A DNA stretch of 64,000 bases, from contig NZ_JAKSYH010000028.1 of NCBI RefSeq assembly GCF_022829295.1, positions 1-64,000 of the forward strand, given 5' to 3'. The translations under genes were made by a program, and so were the position numbers. The DNA is from Methylobacterium sp. J-088. Its GTDB lineage: Bacteria; Pseudomonadota; Alphaproteobacteria; Rhizobiales; Beijerinckiaceae. This document shows positions 26,265 through 35,583 of the stretch, piece by piece. The notes under the pieces were generated by a model that did no database searches, was not told where the DNA came from, and saw nothing but the letters and a program-made list of their open reading frames with translations. How positions within the stretch are numbered: the stretch's first letter is position 1; every line of letters starts with the position of its first letter.

Positions 26265-27048
26265 GATAATCGAGCGCCGCCAGCGCCCGCAGCAGCGCCT
26301 GAACCACCGCGGCCTCCCGGTAGAGGGGGACCAGGACGGTGTAGACCGGCAGGGCGGAATCGGTGAGGGGCGGCACCGCAGCCGTGATCGGGGCCGCGAT
26401 CGCCAGGGCTGCGAGGCGGACGGTCGTCAGGGCCAGGAACAGGCTCTGCACGATCAGCACCGCCGCGCGGGCGAGCGGCGCCGGAAGTGCGGCCCAGAGC
26501 GAGAGCCCGGCGGTGAGCGTGAGAGCCAGGACCAGCAACCACCAGACGGCGGACTCGCGCGCATTCGCCTGCCCGGGCGCGTGCCACGCGCGATCCTGTG
26601 TGGCGTAATCCGCCACCCGCTTCGGGATCGCGGCGAACACAGCCTCGCGCAGGTGGGTCGGGCTGGTGATAGCCACCGGGCCGATCCGGCGTGGGCTGCC
26701 GAGCAGGCTCGCGATGATCTGGCCGCGCGGCGCCACCACCCAGGGCACCGCCGAGTCAGAGGCCAGCGGCGCGAGACCGGTGACCAGACTCTCGGGAAAG
26801 CGCAGGCCCGGACCGAACCGGATCGGGCCGGCCAGATAGGGGGCCCCGAGCGCCCGGGCGAGGGCACGGTAATACGCCGCCTCCTCCATCAGGCCGGCAT
26901 TCAGCAGCGCGGTCGCCGCATCTGTGCCGGCCTTGGCCGCGTCGGCGGCGGCCCGGATCAGCAGCCGGCTCTCGACTCCCTCCCCCCGCAGGAAGGCGAT
27001 CTCCGGCGGCAGGCCCCCCGGCCCTGCCGACGAGCGATGGAACGGCAC
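26265..27048 (-). pseudogene. Glycosyltransferase family 2, N-terminal half (split by transposon)
   Basis: The 5' part of the GT2 gene. The GTG at 27048 is the most likely start, because a GGGGGAG site lies six bases upstream. It encodes an N-terminal regulatory-type domain (EEAAYYRALARALGAPYLAG, as in GspE/MshEN-like heads of bacterial GT2 enzymes), two membrane helices (about 155-200), then PVYTVLVPLYREAAVVQALL, the first GT2 strand. The frame is cut in LAALDYP and ends in the transposon repeat at 26239. With the 3' half the original protein was about 640 residues, probably a polysaccharide synthase. Confidence 0.85.
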
Positions 27049-27091
27049 GCCACGCTCCCCCGGTGGCCCCCGGACGTGATAGGGACGGCGG

Positions 27092-28138
27092 GTGAGCCAG
27101 TCCCTGTCCCCACGCTCCGATCGGAGCACAGCCCACCTCTCGGAAGCGCCCACGGATGTGGCGCGCTCAAAGGCGGCTCTAAGGCCCAGTCTAAGCCCGC
27201 TCTCTTGCGCTGACCTTGCGTCTCGTCCGGGGAACGCCCGCGCGGCGCGGCACGGCGGACGGTGCAGTCCCATCCGGTTCGCGGCGGCCGTGCTCGCATT
27301 CGCCCTGTGCATTGTGTGGGGCGGGCCGCCACGGAGCGCCGCGGCGGCGGAGAGTCAGGCTGCGACGCCCGTCGTCACGGTGCCGAATTTCTGGAATCCG
27401 CGCAGCCGCGGCGAGCGGGTCGAGGCCCCCCAGACCGGCCGGGCGGTCCGCTTCCTCACCGACGACGAGTTCCCGCCGCTGCACTTCGCCGGCCCAGACG
27501 GCAACCCGACGGGTTTCGTGGTCGAACTCGCCCGCGCGGTCTGCGAGAAACTGGCCATCACCTGCACGGTTCAGGCGCGCCGCTTCGACACCCTATTGGA
27601 CGCGCTGGACACCAAGCAGGGCGACGTGGTCGCCGCCGCGATCCCCTTGACGGCGGGCCTGCGCGAGAAATTCCTGGCGACCCGCCCGTATTTCCGATGG
27701 GCCGCGCGCTTCGCGGCCCGGACCGACAAGGGCCTGCCGGTCCCCTCGGCTGCGGCACTCGCCGGCCGCAGCGTCGGGGTGATGGCCGGCAGCGCGCATG
27801 CCGCCTACCTGAAGGCGTTCTTCCCGAAGGCGGTGCCGAAGGATTTCACCGACCTGACGGCGGCCGAGGGCGCGCTCAAGCGCGGGGAGATCGATTACCT
27901 CTTCGCCGACGGCCTCAACCTCGCCCTCTATGTCGGCGGCCAGGACGCGGAGAATTGCTGCGCGCTCACCGGCGGCGACTACCTGGAGAACCGCTATTTT
28001 GGGGAGGGGATCGGCCTGATCACCCGCCCGGAGGACGCGGCCCTCTCGCGCGCCCTGGACGATGCGCTCCAGCGGGTCTGGGACGACGGCAAGTACACCG
28101 AATTGTACCTGCGGTTCTTTCCGGTTAGCCCGTTCTGA
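27092..28138 (+). CDS. Periplasmic amino-acid-type solute-binding protein
   Basis: A bacterial solute-binding family 3 protein. The mature body shows RAVRFLTDDEFPPLHFAGPD, GFVVELARAVCEKL, FDTLLDALDTKQGDVVAAAI and ALAGRSVGVMAGSAHAAYL, all in family order, with the C-terminal LYLRFFP. A signal peptide IRFAAAVLAFALCIVW precedes it. The start is uncertain: the GTG at 27092 or the GTG at 27158 are the in-frame options, and the first overlaps no other likely start. It may bind a polar amino acid or feed the neighbouring glycosyltransferase system; no transporter genes are adjacent. Confidence 0.8.
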   Translation: MSQSLSPRSDRSTAHLSEAPTDVARSKAALRPSLSPLSCADLASRPGNARAARHGGRCSPIRFAAAVLAFALCIVWGGPPRSAAAAESQAATPVVTVPNFWNPRSRGERVEAPQTGRAVRFLTDDEFPPLHFAGPDGNPTGFVVELARAVCEKLAITCTVQARRFDTLLDALDTKQGDVVAAAIPLTAGLREKFLATRPYFRWAARFAARTDKGLPVPSAAALAGRSVGVMAGSAHAAYLKAFFPKAVPKDFTDLTAAEGALKRGEIDYLFADGLNLALYVGGQDAENCCALTGGDYLENRYFGEGIGLITRPEDAALSRALDDALQRVWDDGKYTELYLRFFPVSPF

Positions 28139-28216
28139 GACACACCAAGGCTTCCACTGGAAGCGCGAAGCGGGAATCCTGCACGGCGTCGGGTCTCCAT
28201 GGATCAGGAGCGGCGC

Positions 28217-28444
28217 ATGACGGATCTGCTCGAGAAGGCCGTGGCGAAGGCACGGGTCCTCGCACCGGAGATGCAGGACGAGATTGCCCGGCTGATGCTG
28301 GCCATCGTGGATGATGGGGCTTCCGTCTATCGGTTTATGCCGGAGGAGGAGGCGGAACTCGACGAATCCGAAGCTGCGGCTGCACGTGGCGACTACGCCA
28401 CGGATGCGGAGGTGCGCGCCATTTGGGCCAAGCATGGGCTGTGA
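28217..28444 (+). CDS. Antitoxin-like protein of a type II toxin-antitoxin pair
   Basis: A 75-residue acidic protein starting at the ATG at 28217 behind an AGGAG site. A helical N-terminus (TDLLEKAVAKARVLAPEMQDEIARLML) is followed by a stretch rich in Glu/Asp and the end YATDAEVRAIWAKHGL, typical of RelB/ParD-like antitoxins of alphaproteobacteria. It overlaps the toxin gene by four bases (GTGA). Confidence 0.8.
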   Translation: MTDLLEKAVAKARVLAPEMQDEIARLMLAIVDDGASVYRFMPEEEAELDESEAAAARGDYATDAEVRAIWAKHGL

Positions 28445-28719
28445 GACTGCGTCTAATCCGCCCCTTGGCCGACCAGCTCGATAGCGTGCTCGCCTACTGC
28501 GCCCAGCGGAACCCGCAAGGGGCTCGTCGTGTGCAGAAGCGTCTGCGAGCGCTCATGGATCTTCTGCTGCACCATCCCTTCGTGGGTTCGATGACCGCCC
28601 GCGGCGGCATCAGGCCCGTCGCGGCACGTCCGTATCCCTATGCCATCACCTATCGCGTTGCCGATGACGAGATCATCGTCCTCGGGATTCGACACACCGC
28701 TCGGCAGCCGCAAACCTGA
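28441..28719 (+). CDS. RelE/ParE-family toxin
   Basis: A 92-residue protein starting at a GTG that overlaps the antitoxin stop. The fold pattern is that of RelE/ParE: ADQLDSVLAYCAQRNPQGARRV (two helices), HHPFVGSMTARGGIRPVAARPYPYAITYRV and DDEIIVLGIRHTAR, with the usual R-x-x-x-x-x-Y-x-I-x-Y-R strand and terminal H-T-A-R. ParE-type (gyrase poison) is favoured over RelE (mRNA cutting). Confidence 0.85.
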   Translation: MRLRLIRPLADQLDSVLAYCAQRNPQGARRVQKRLRALMDLLLHHPFVGSMTARGGIRPVAARPYPYAITYRVADDEIIVLGIRHTARQPQT

Positions 28720-28848
28720 ACGCCAGCGGAGGCGCCGTGTCGCCTCTGGTCCGCGGCCCTGAATCCCCGCCTTGCACCGCCGGGCGTTCCGCTCCGGTGC
28801 GAACCGCTCTAGGGTGCGCGCTCCCAATTCGCGCTCATCCCAGAAGAC

Positions 28849-30549
28849 ATGCCCCCCGCTCCCCCAGCCCTGACACTCGATCCCGACACCATCGAGGCCG
28901 CCACCACCGCCGCCGCCTGGCCCTTCGAGGAGGCGCGCAAGCTCGTGGCGCGGCTTGAGAAGACCGGCAAGAAAGAAGTGCTGTTCGAAACCGGCTACGG
29001 CCCCTCGGGCCTGCCGCATATCGGTACGTTCGGGGAAGTCGCCCGCACCTCCATGGTGCGGCACGCCTTCCGGGTGCTCACCCGCGACGCGGTGCCGACC
29101 CGGCTGATGGCCTTCTCGGACGACATGGACGGGCTGCGCAAGGTGCCCGACAACGTGCCGAATCGCGAGATGCTGGCCGCCCATCTCAATCAGCCGCTCA
29201 CCCGCGTGCCGGACCCGTTCAGCACCCATGACAGCTTCGGGGCGCACAACAACGCCGAACTGCGCCGCTTCCTCGACGCGTTCGGGTTCAGTTACGAGTT
29301 CCGCTCGGCCACCGAATGCTACCGCGCGGGCGTGTTCGACACGGTGCTGCTACGCGTGCTGGAGCGCTACGATTCCGTGATGGAGGTCATGCTGCCGTCG
29401 CTGCGCGCGGAGCGCTCGGCGAGCTATTCCCCGTTCCTGCCGCTCCACCCGGTCACCGGCCACGTCATGCAGGTGCCGATCGACGAAGTGAAGGCCGAGA
29501 GCGGCACCATCGTGTGGCGCGATCCCACCACCGGCGAGCGCTACGAGACCTCGGTGACCGGCGGCCACGCTAAGCTGCAATGGAAGCCCGATTGGGCGAT
29601 GCGCTGGGTCGCGCTCGGCGTCGATTACGAGATGGCCGGCAAAGACCTGATCGATTCGGTCAAGCTCTCGGGCAGGATCGCCCGGGCGCTCGGGGGCGAG
29701 CCGCCGGAGGGCTTCAACTACGAACTCTTCCTGGACGAGAAGGGCCAGAAGATCTCGAAGTCGAAGGGCAACGGCCTGACGATCGACGATTGGCTCAAGT
29801 ACGGCACGCCGGAATCCCTGAGCCTGTTCATGTACACCAAGCCGCGCGAGGCTAAGCGCCTGTTCTTCGACGTGATCCCGCGGCACGTGGACGAGTATAT
29901 CGGCTTCCTCGACCGCTACGCCGGCCAGGACACGAAGCTGCGGCTCGGCAACCCGGTCTGGCACCTGCACGCCGGCACCCCGCCCGAGCCCGAGCGGGTC
30001 GAGGGCGCGAGCCTGACCTTCGCGATGCTGCTCAACCTCGCGGCGGTGGCCAACACCGAGGATCCGGCGGTGCTGTGGGGCTTCATCCGCCGCTACGCGC
30101 CGCGGACCGGGCCGGAGACCCATCCGGGCCTCGACCGGCTGGTGGTCCACGCCCTGACGTATTTTTCGGATTTCGTGCGGCCGGCCAAGACCTATCGGGC
30201 GCCGACCCCCGAGGAGCGGGCGGCCCTGGAGGATCTGTCGGAGACGCTGGCGGACCATGCCGGCTCCACCGATCCGGAGGCCTTGCAGGCAGCGGTCTAC
30301 GAGGTCGGGCGGCGCCACTTCCCCGACACGTCCGGCAAGGCCAAGAGCCCGGACGGGCGGCCCGGCGTGTCGCAGGCGTGGTTCACGAGCCTCTACAACG
30401 TGCTGTTCGGCGAGGCCCGGGGGCCCCGGTTCGGCTCCTTCGTGGCCCTTTACGGCGTCGAGGAGACGCGGGGCCTGATCGCGGCGGCCCTGTCGGGCGC
30501 GCTGGTGGCCGAGCACGAGGCCTTCACGGCCGGCAAGAATGCGGCCTGA
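28849..30549 (+). CDS. lysS: Class I lysyl-tRNA synthetase
   Basis: A 566-residue archaeal-type class I LysRS, which replaces the class II enzyme in most alphaproteobacteria (also called lysK). It charges tRNA-Lys with lysine in the cytoplasm. The HIGH motif is HIGT at 57-60 and the KMSKS motif is KISKS at 301-305. The C-terminal helical domain binds the anticodon. The next gene starts eight bases later, so the two are likely co-transcribed. Confidence 0.96.
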   Translation: MPPAPPALTLDPDTIEAATTAAAWPFEEARKLVARLEKTGKKEVLFETGYGPSGLPHIGTFGEVARTSMVRHAFRVLTRDAVPTRLMAFSDDMDGLRKVPDNVPNREMLAAHLNQPLTRVPDPFSTHDSFGAHNNAELRRFLDAFGFSYEFRSATECYRAGVFDTVLLRVLERYDSVMEVMLPSLRAERSASYSPFLPLHPVTGHVMQVPIDEVKAESGTIVWRDPTTGERYETSVTGGHAKLQWKPDWAMRWVALGVDYEMAGKDLIDSVKLSGRIARALGGEPPEGFNYELFLDEKGQKISKSKGNGLTIDDWLKYGTPESLSLFMYTKPREAKRLFFDVIPRHVDEYIGFLDRYAGQDTKLRLGNPVWHLHAGTPPEPERVEGASLTFAMLLNLAAVANTEDPAVLWGFIRRYAPRTGPETHPGLDRLVVHALTYFSDFVRPAKTYRAPTPEERAALEDLSETLADHAGSTDPEALQAAVYEVGRRHFPDTSGKAKSPDGRPGVSQAWFTSLYNVLFGEARGPRFGSFVALYGVEETRGLIAAALSGALVAEHEAFTAGKNAA

Positions 30550-30556
30550 GCCTGCG

Positions 30557-31168
30557 ATGATCGTCGACAGCCTCGCCGCCCTTGAGGCGATCTACCACGC
30601 ACCCCTGGCGCCCGCCTCCACGGTGAAGGTGGCGGTCTCGGTCACGCCGGACTATGCGGCGCTGATCGCGGCCTCGCCCTTCGCGGTACTGGCGACCTCC
30701 GGCCCAGAAGGGCTCGATTGCAGCCCCCGTGGGGACCGGCCGGGCTTCGTGCGGGTCGCCGATCCGCACACGCTGATCCTGCCGGACCGGCGCGGCAACA
30801 ACCGGATCGATTCCTTGCGCAACATCGTGCGCGATCCGCGGGTGGCCCTGCTGTTCCTGATCCCGGGCTCGGGCACGACGCTGCGGGTGAACGGGCGGGC
30901 GGTGATCTCGGCCGATCCGGACCTCCTCGCCTCCTTCAGCGTCGACGGCCACGTGCCGCGCACCGCAATCGTGATCACGGTCGCGGAGGTGTACTTCCAG
31001 TGCGCCCGAGCGATCATCCGGGCCAAGCTGTGGGATCCGGAGGCCCGGGTCGATCAAGCGAGCCTGCCAACCCCCGGGGCGATCCTGGCCGCGCTGACCG
31101 CGGGTGAAGTCGGCGGCCAGCGCTACGATGCGGAATGGCCGGGACGGGCGGCCAAGACGATGTGGTGA
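30557..31168 (+). CDS. Pyridoxamine 5'-phosphate oxidase-like flavin-binding protein
   Basis: A 203-residue protein starting at the ATG at 30557, close behind lysS. It has the split-barrel fold pattern of the PNPOx-like superfamily: FAVLATSGPEGLDCSPRGDRPGFV, LPDRRGNNRIDSLRNIVRDP and FQCARAIIRAKLWDPE, which matches the MSMEG_1061 subfamily of FMN- or F420-binding proteins. It probably reduces or detoxifies a small molecule; the substrate is unknown. Confidence 0.8.
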   Translation: MIVDSLAALEAIYHAPLAPASTVKVAVSVTPDYAALIAASPFAVLATSGPEGLDCSPRGDRPGFVRVADPHTLILPDRRGNNRIDSLRNIVRDPRVALLFLIPGSGTTLRVNGRAVISADPDLLASFSVDGHVPRTAIVITVAEVYFQCARAIIRAKLWDPEARVDQASLPTPGAILAALTAGEVGGQRYDAEWPGRAAKTMW

Positions 31169-31267
31169 GGTCCACGGGCTGCGCCGCTGCAGTCCGGACG
31201 CCTTCGTGGAACGGTTGCACCCGATCCGCTCCCGTACGGTTTCAGCTCAGCCTTCAGGGGCCGAAGC

Positions 31268-31759
31268 TTACTCCGCTGCGGCTCCCTCCCGGCTGCAACC
31301 GGCAGCCAGGGCGGCGACTCCCTTTCGGGCACCGGCCAGCGGGATCGATTCCGTGTCATCCGAGAGTGTGATGCGGAGTGTCTGGCCGGACAGAATACGG
31401 ACCCATTCGGGACTCAGAGCCGGCTCGGCCTTAAGGATGATGGTGTCGTCGAGTTCCTGTTTTTGCGCGCGCATCGGCAAAGCGAGCTTGCCGCCCTCGG
31501 ACGCGAACACGACCTTGGCTCGCGTCCCGTCACGCGTCCGGTCCCGACCATCGATGTAGGAGACGGTAAACCGGCGGCTTCGTGTGTCGCAGATCAGCAC
31601 GAGGCTCTGGTCGTCGGTCTCCGGCGCCTCGTAAGCGAGCAGGATGGTTCCCTCGCCATCGCGCCGGGCCCATTGCATCTCGGTCTGCGCCGACGCCGGC
31701 CCGGCGAGCGAAAGTCCCACGACCGTCGATGCGGTCAAGCCGAGTCGCCGCCTTGCCAT
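31268..31759 (-). CDS. Exported hypothetical protein
   Basis: A 163-residue protein with a signal peptide (MARRRLGLTASTVVGLSLAG, cleavage after ASAQ). The body is beta-rich: LLAYEAPETDDQSLVLICDT, FTVSYIDG and TLRITLSDDTESIPLAGARKG. The C-terminus has a second Cys (AAGCSREG). It is periplasmic and of unknown function. It is convergent with the flavin protein. Confidence 0.65.
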   Translation of the reverse strand: MARRRLGLTASTVVGLSLAGPASAQTEMQWARRDGEGTILLAYEAPETDDQSLVLICDTRSRRFTVSYIDGRDRTRDGTRAKVVFASEGGKLALPMRAQKQELDDTIILKAEPALSPEWVRILSGQTLRITLSDDTESIPLAGARKGVAALAAGCSREGAAAE

Positions 31760-32017
31760 GAAGACTCCAAGTCATCCTGGCGGCGTCAGCCGCTCTCATG
31801 CCTCGGGGCCATGATTTAACAGCACGCCATCCGGAGAGAAATAGCCTTCCGCACTGCGTTTCTTGGCGCTGACCGTGCGCCGCCTTGGGGATCGATCTTC
31901 GGTATCTGGCCTGACTTTGGTCGGGCACCTTCCGGCATTGGAGGACACGTGCCGGCATGGAGGATGAGCCGACCCGCTGCCGGAATCAGGCCGCTGGGCG
32001 TGCGGGTCGGAGGGCCC

Positions 32018-32917
32018 TTACCCCACCAGCGCCAGATCCTGCGTCTCGGTATCGGGGATTACATCGACCTCGACCTTGAGGCGCTGCTTGCCCGAGCCGC
32101 TGACGATGCCGTCCAGCGGTGCCACGTCGCCGTAGTCGCGGCCGCGCGCCACCACGATGTGGTCGTCCCGCACCGGCACGCCGTTGGTCGGGTCGAGGCC
32201 GAGCCAGCCCGCGCCGCACCAGACTGCGACCCAGGCGTGGCTCGCATCGGCACCGCGCAAACGCGGGCGCCCCGGCGGCGGCACCGTGCGCAGGTAGCCA
32301 CTGACATAAGCCGCCGGCAGGCCCATGCCCCGCAGGCCCGCGATCATCACGTGGGCGAAATCCTGGCAGACCCCGGCCCGCAGGGCGAAGGATTCGGAGA
32401 GCGGCGTGTAGACGTTGGTGGCGCGGGCATCGAACCGGAAGTCCCTGCCGATCCGCAGCATCAGGTCATGGGCCGCTCCGTAGGCGCTGCGGCCGGCTGA
32501 AAAGCTCGGCCGTGCGTAGGCGGTCACCTCGGGCAGCAGCGGCACCCGGCCGCTTGGGAACAGGAAATGCACCGGCGCCCGGCCGCCGAGATCGCACCCG
32601 GCCACCACCGCGTCGCGGACCCGCTCCCAGGCCGTCCCGGATTCCGGCGGCGGCGGGGCCGCGCGTTCGACTCGCACGGTGGAGAGCGCCTCGACGCTGA
32701 AGACGGTGTGGGGCGTCTCCAGGGTGATCGCCAGCGCGTCGATCCCGAAATAGTCGTGCCGCGTCACCGCAGTGGCGGGGCTCGGATCGATCGTGACGGC
32801 GCTCGCCAGCACGCTCTGGCCCTCACCGTCCTGCGGCTTGAGCCGCAGGGTGCAGCGGGCGAAGCGCACCGGCCGGCCGTAGCGGTAGGTGGTGCGGTGG
32901 CGCAGCGTATAAATCAT
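32018..32917 (-). CDS. Transglutaminase-like protein (third gene of ATP-grasp cluster)
   Basis: A 299-residue protein starting at the ATG at 32917 (MIYTLRHRTTYRYGRPV), the bacterial transglutaminase-like N-terminal beta domain. The catalytic Cys is in AGVCQDFAHVMIAG, the His in DASHAWVAVW and the Asp in LDPTNGVP. It lies downstream of the ATP-grasp/alpha-E gene and forms the usual cluster with it and the DUF2126 protein. It is cytoplasmic, with no signal peptide, and is predicted to cut or transfer peptide bonds. Confidence 0.88.
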   Translation of the reverse strand: MIYTLRHRTTYRYGRPVRFARCTLRLKPQDGEGQSVLASAVTIDPSPATAVTRHDYFGIDALAITLETPHTVFSVEALSTVRVERAAPPPPESGTAWERVRDAVVAGCDLGGRAPVHFLFPSGRVPLLPEVTAYARPSFSAGRSAYGAAHDLMLRIGRDFRFDARATNVYTPLSESFALRAGVCQDFAHVMIAGLRGMGLPAAYVSGYLRTVPPPGRPRLRGADASHAWVAVWCGAGWLGLDPTNGVPVRDDHIVVARGRDYGDVAPLDGIVSGSGKQRLKVEVDVIPDTETQDLALVG

Positions 32918-33032
32918 CCCGGCGGCCATGCCGTGAGACGTCTGTCGCCCGTGGACGCCGGCAAGAGCGAAGGCGCGTCGCAGCTCGTGCTGCGGATTGT
33001 TCTTGAAGCGACAGCGTCAAGAACGCCCATCA

Positions 33033-35573
33033 TCACGCCAGCCCCGTCAGTTTTTCCGGGCGCAGCGCGTTCGGGCCCGTCGGAAAGTAGCGCGCCGCGA
33101 TCCCGTCGGCGAGGCGTTCGAGGTCGGTCTCCAGGGCGGTCAGGCGCACGGCATCGAAATCGGCGGCCTTGCCGCTGCGCAGTTCCGCCAGGATCCGGGT
33201 GGCGAGGCGGACATGCGGCTCCGGGATACCGTCGGCGGCGAGCGCCGGCAGGTCGGCGAGGTGGCGGGTGATCGCCTCCGCCTGGAAGGCGATCGAGCGC
33301 GGGTTGTAGGGGTCGAGCAGCACCAGGTCGCGCACGGGATCGAGGGCCGCACCCTGCAGGTAGCGGCGCCCGTAGCTGATCTGCGAGTCGCAGAGCGACA
33401 GCATCACCCCGAGGCAGCCCGGCGTCGCCTCGTCGTTGGCGAAGGCGAGCGCGAAGGTGCAGGTGTTGACCGCCCGCTCGATCCGCCGGCCGAGCTCGAC
33501 GAAGTGCCAGCCCTCCGCCCGGCTCATGTTCTCGTGGGTGAGGCCGGACAAAGCCGCGAGCTGGCTCAGCGCCCGCTCGGCGCGGCCCGCGAGCTGGGAT
33601 TCGGCCAGCGCCCACCCGGTGTCGAGGGAGAGGGACTCGCCGAGATCGGCGAGCACCCTCCAGGCCTCGCCGGAGAGGCGGGCGCGCAAGGCGGCGGCGT
33701 TGCGGCGGGCCGACTCGACATGGGCCCAGGCCGAACCCGGCCGCTCGCGCCCGGCCAGGGCCTCCTGGGCGAGGCGGGCGGTGGGCAGATCGGCCGCGCC
33801 GATGGTGGCCCACTCGTACAGGAGGGCCCGCAAAGCCAGGGCGGCCGGCGTGTCGAGGGCGCCCGAGATATCGGCCCCGACCGCGTCGCCGACGCTGCGC
33901 AGATGAGCCAGCACCAGCCGGATCACTGCCTCGGCGCGTTCCAGGTAGCGGCCGAGCCAGAACAGGCCGTCGGCCGCCCGCGCGGGGAGGTGTCCGCCGA
34001 CCCGCCGCACCCGCGGTGCCGCGTGCAGACCGATCGCGGGCGCGGCGACCGGTTTTTCCGAGAGCACCCAGACATCCGCCGAGCGGATGCCGAGCCGCAA
34101 TTCGATCGGATCGACATCCTCGCGTTCCGCGACCCGGCAGAAGCCCCCGGGCATGACCTGCCAGCCGAGCGGCGTCCGCGTGGCGAAGACCCGGACAACG
34201 AAGGGGCGGGGCGCCAGCGAGAGGCCGTCCGGGCCGCGCTCCCAGCCCGGCATGGTCGAGAGCGGCGCGGCCTCCTGGGCGACGTAGTCGAACGGTCGAT
34301 CGCGCAGGGCCGCCACCACCCGCTCCCGCTCGGCTGCCAGGACGGGGCCCGCTAGGATCGCGTCGCGCCCCGCCCCACGCTGGGGCGTCGCGGCCGGGCG
34401 CAGGGTCAGGCTGTCGAGGTTGGCCTGCGCGTGCGCGAGGCCTTCGAGGTCGCCACACCACCACGTGCGCGGATGGCCGAGCCGCAGGGGCTCGCCGAAG
34501 ATCCGGCGGGCGATGCCGTCGAGATAGGGGGCGAGCGCGGCCGACTCCACGAGCCCCGAGCCCGGCATGTTGGTCACCACCAGGGAGCCGTTGCGCAGGG
34601 CCTCGAGAATACCGGGGACGCCGAGCCGCGAAGCCGGGTTCAGCTCCAGGGGATCGAGAAAGTCGGAATCGATCCGGCGCCACACGGCGTCGGCGCGCTT
34701 CAGGCCCGAGACGGTGCGCACGTGCAGGCGCCCATCCTGCATGACGAGGTCGTCGCCCTCCACCAGCATCAGGCCGAGATAGCGGGCGAGCGCCGCCTGC
34801 TCGACATAGGTGCTGCTGTAGGGGCCGGAGGTCAGCAGGCAGATCCGCGGGTCGATCCGCTCGGCGCCCAGCGTCAGCCCATCGCGAAACGCCTGGAAGA
34901 ACGCCGGCAGGCGCTCGACATGGAGGTCCTGGACGAGGTCCGGGAAGGTCCGGGCCAGGACCATCCGGTTCTCCAGCGCCCAGCCGAGGCCCGAGGGTGC
35001 CTGCGTCCGGTCGGCCAGCACCTGCCAGCGCCCGTCCGGTCCCCGGCCGAGATCGGCGGCGTAGAGCTTCAGGTAGTGGCCGCCGGGGGGCATGACCCGG
35101 TGGAGCGGGTGCAGGAATTCGGGCGTGCCGGCCACAATCGCGGCGGGGAGCAGCCCCTCCTCGACCAGCCTTCCATCGCCATAGACGTCGGCGAGGATCG
35201 CCTCCATCAGCTCCGCGCGCTGGACGATGCCGGCGCTCAGCGAAGCCCATTCGGCGCCTTCGATCACCAGGGGCAGGCAGCCGAGCGGCCAGGGATGCTC
35301 GCGCTGGTCGCCGGCGATGCGGAACGAGATGCCGGCGTCCCGGATGTGCCGCTCCGCCGCGACGAAGCGGGCCAGGATCTCCGTCTCGGTCAGGCCGCCG
35401 AGGCGGTCGAGCAGGCGCGGCCAGGCCCCGCGGGGCTGGCCGTCCGGCCCCAGGAACTCGTCCGGCCGCCCGGGGACCGGCCGGTAGCCCGCGGCCCAAC
35501 GGGCGACGCGCGCCAGCGGGTCCTCCGCCGGCTCGGCCCGGGCGAGGCTCTCCGCGAGCGCCGCCTCCATCAC
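33033..35573 (-). CDS. Circularly permuted ATP-grasp / alpha-E domain fusion protein
   Basis: An 846-residue fusion. Residues about 1-480 are a type 2 circularly permuted ATP-grasp enzyme (VYGDGRLVEEGLLPAAIVAG, TSGPYSSTYVEQAALARYLG, GLKRADAVWRRIDSDFLDPLEL, NMPGSGLVESAAL). About 520-830 is the all-helical alpha-E (DUF403) domain (ARAADGLFWLGRYLERAE, YNPRSIAFQAEAI). In many bacteria these are two genes. With the two transglutaminase-like genes beside it, it forms a predicted peptide-ligase/peptide-cutting system whose product is unknown. It starts about 10 bases after the DUF2126 gene. Confidence 0.92.
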   Translation of the reverse strand: MMEAALAESLARAEPAEDPLARVARWAAGYRPVPGRPDEFLGPDGQPRGAWPRLLDRLGGLTETEILARFVAAERHIRDAGISFRIAGDQREHPWPLGCLPLVIEGAEWASLSAGIVQRAELMEAILADVYGDGRLVEEGLLPAAIVAGTPEFLHPLHRVMPPGGHYLKLYAADLGRGPDGRWQVLADRTQAPSGLGWALENRMVLARTFPDLVQDLHVERLPAFFQAFRDGLTLGAERIDPRICLLTSGPYSSTYVEQAALARYLGLMLVEGDDLVMQDGRLHVRTVSGLKRADAVWRRIDSDFLDPLELNPASRLGVPGILEALRNGSLVVTNMPGSGLVESAALAPYLDGIARRIFGEPLRLGHPRTWWCGDLEGLAHAQANLDSLTLRPAATPQRGAGRDAILAGPVLAAERERVVAALRDRPFDYVAQEAAPLSTMPGWERGPDGLSLAPRPFVVRVFATRTPLGWQVMPGGFCRVAEREDVDPIELRLGIRSADVWVLSEKPVAAPAIGLHAAPRVRRVGGHLPARAADGLFWLGRYLERAEAVIRLVLAHLRSVGDAVGADISGALDTPAALALRALLYEWATIGAADLPTARLAQEALAGRERPGSAWAHVESARRNAAALRARLSGEAWRVLADLGESLSLDTGWALAESQLAGRAERALSQLAALSGLTHENMSRAEGWHFVELGRRIERAVNTCTFALAFANDEATPGCLGVMLSLCDSQISYGRRYLQGAALDPVRDLVLLDPYNPRSIAFQAEAITRHLADLPALAADGIPEPHVRLATRILAELRSGKAADFDAVRLTALETDLERLADGIAARYFPTGPNALRPEKLTGLA

Positions 35574-35583
35574 GGCCCCCCGA

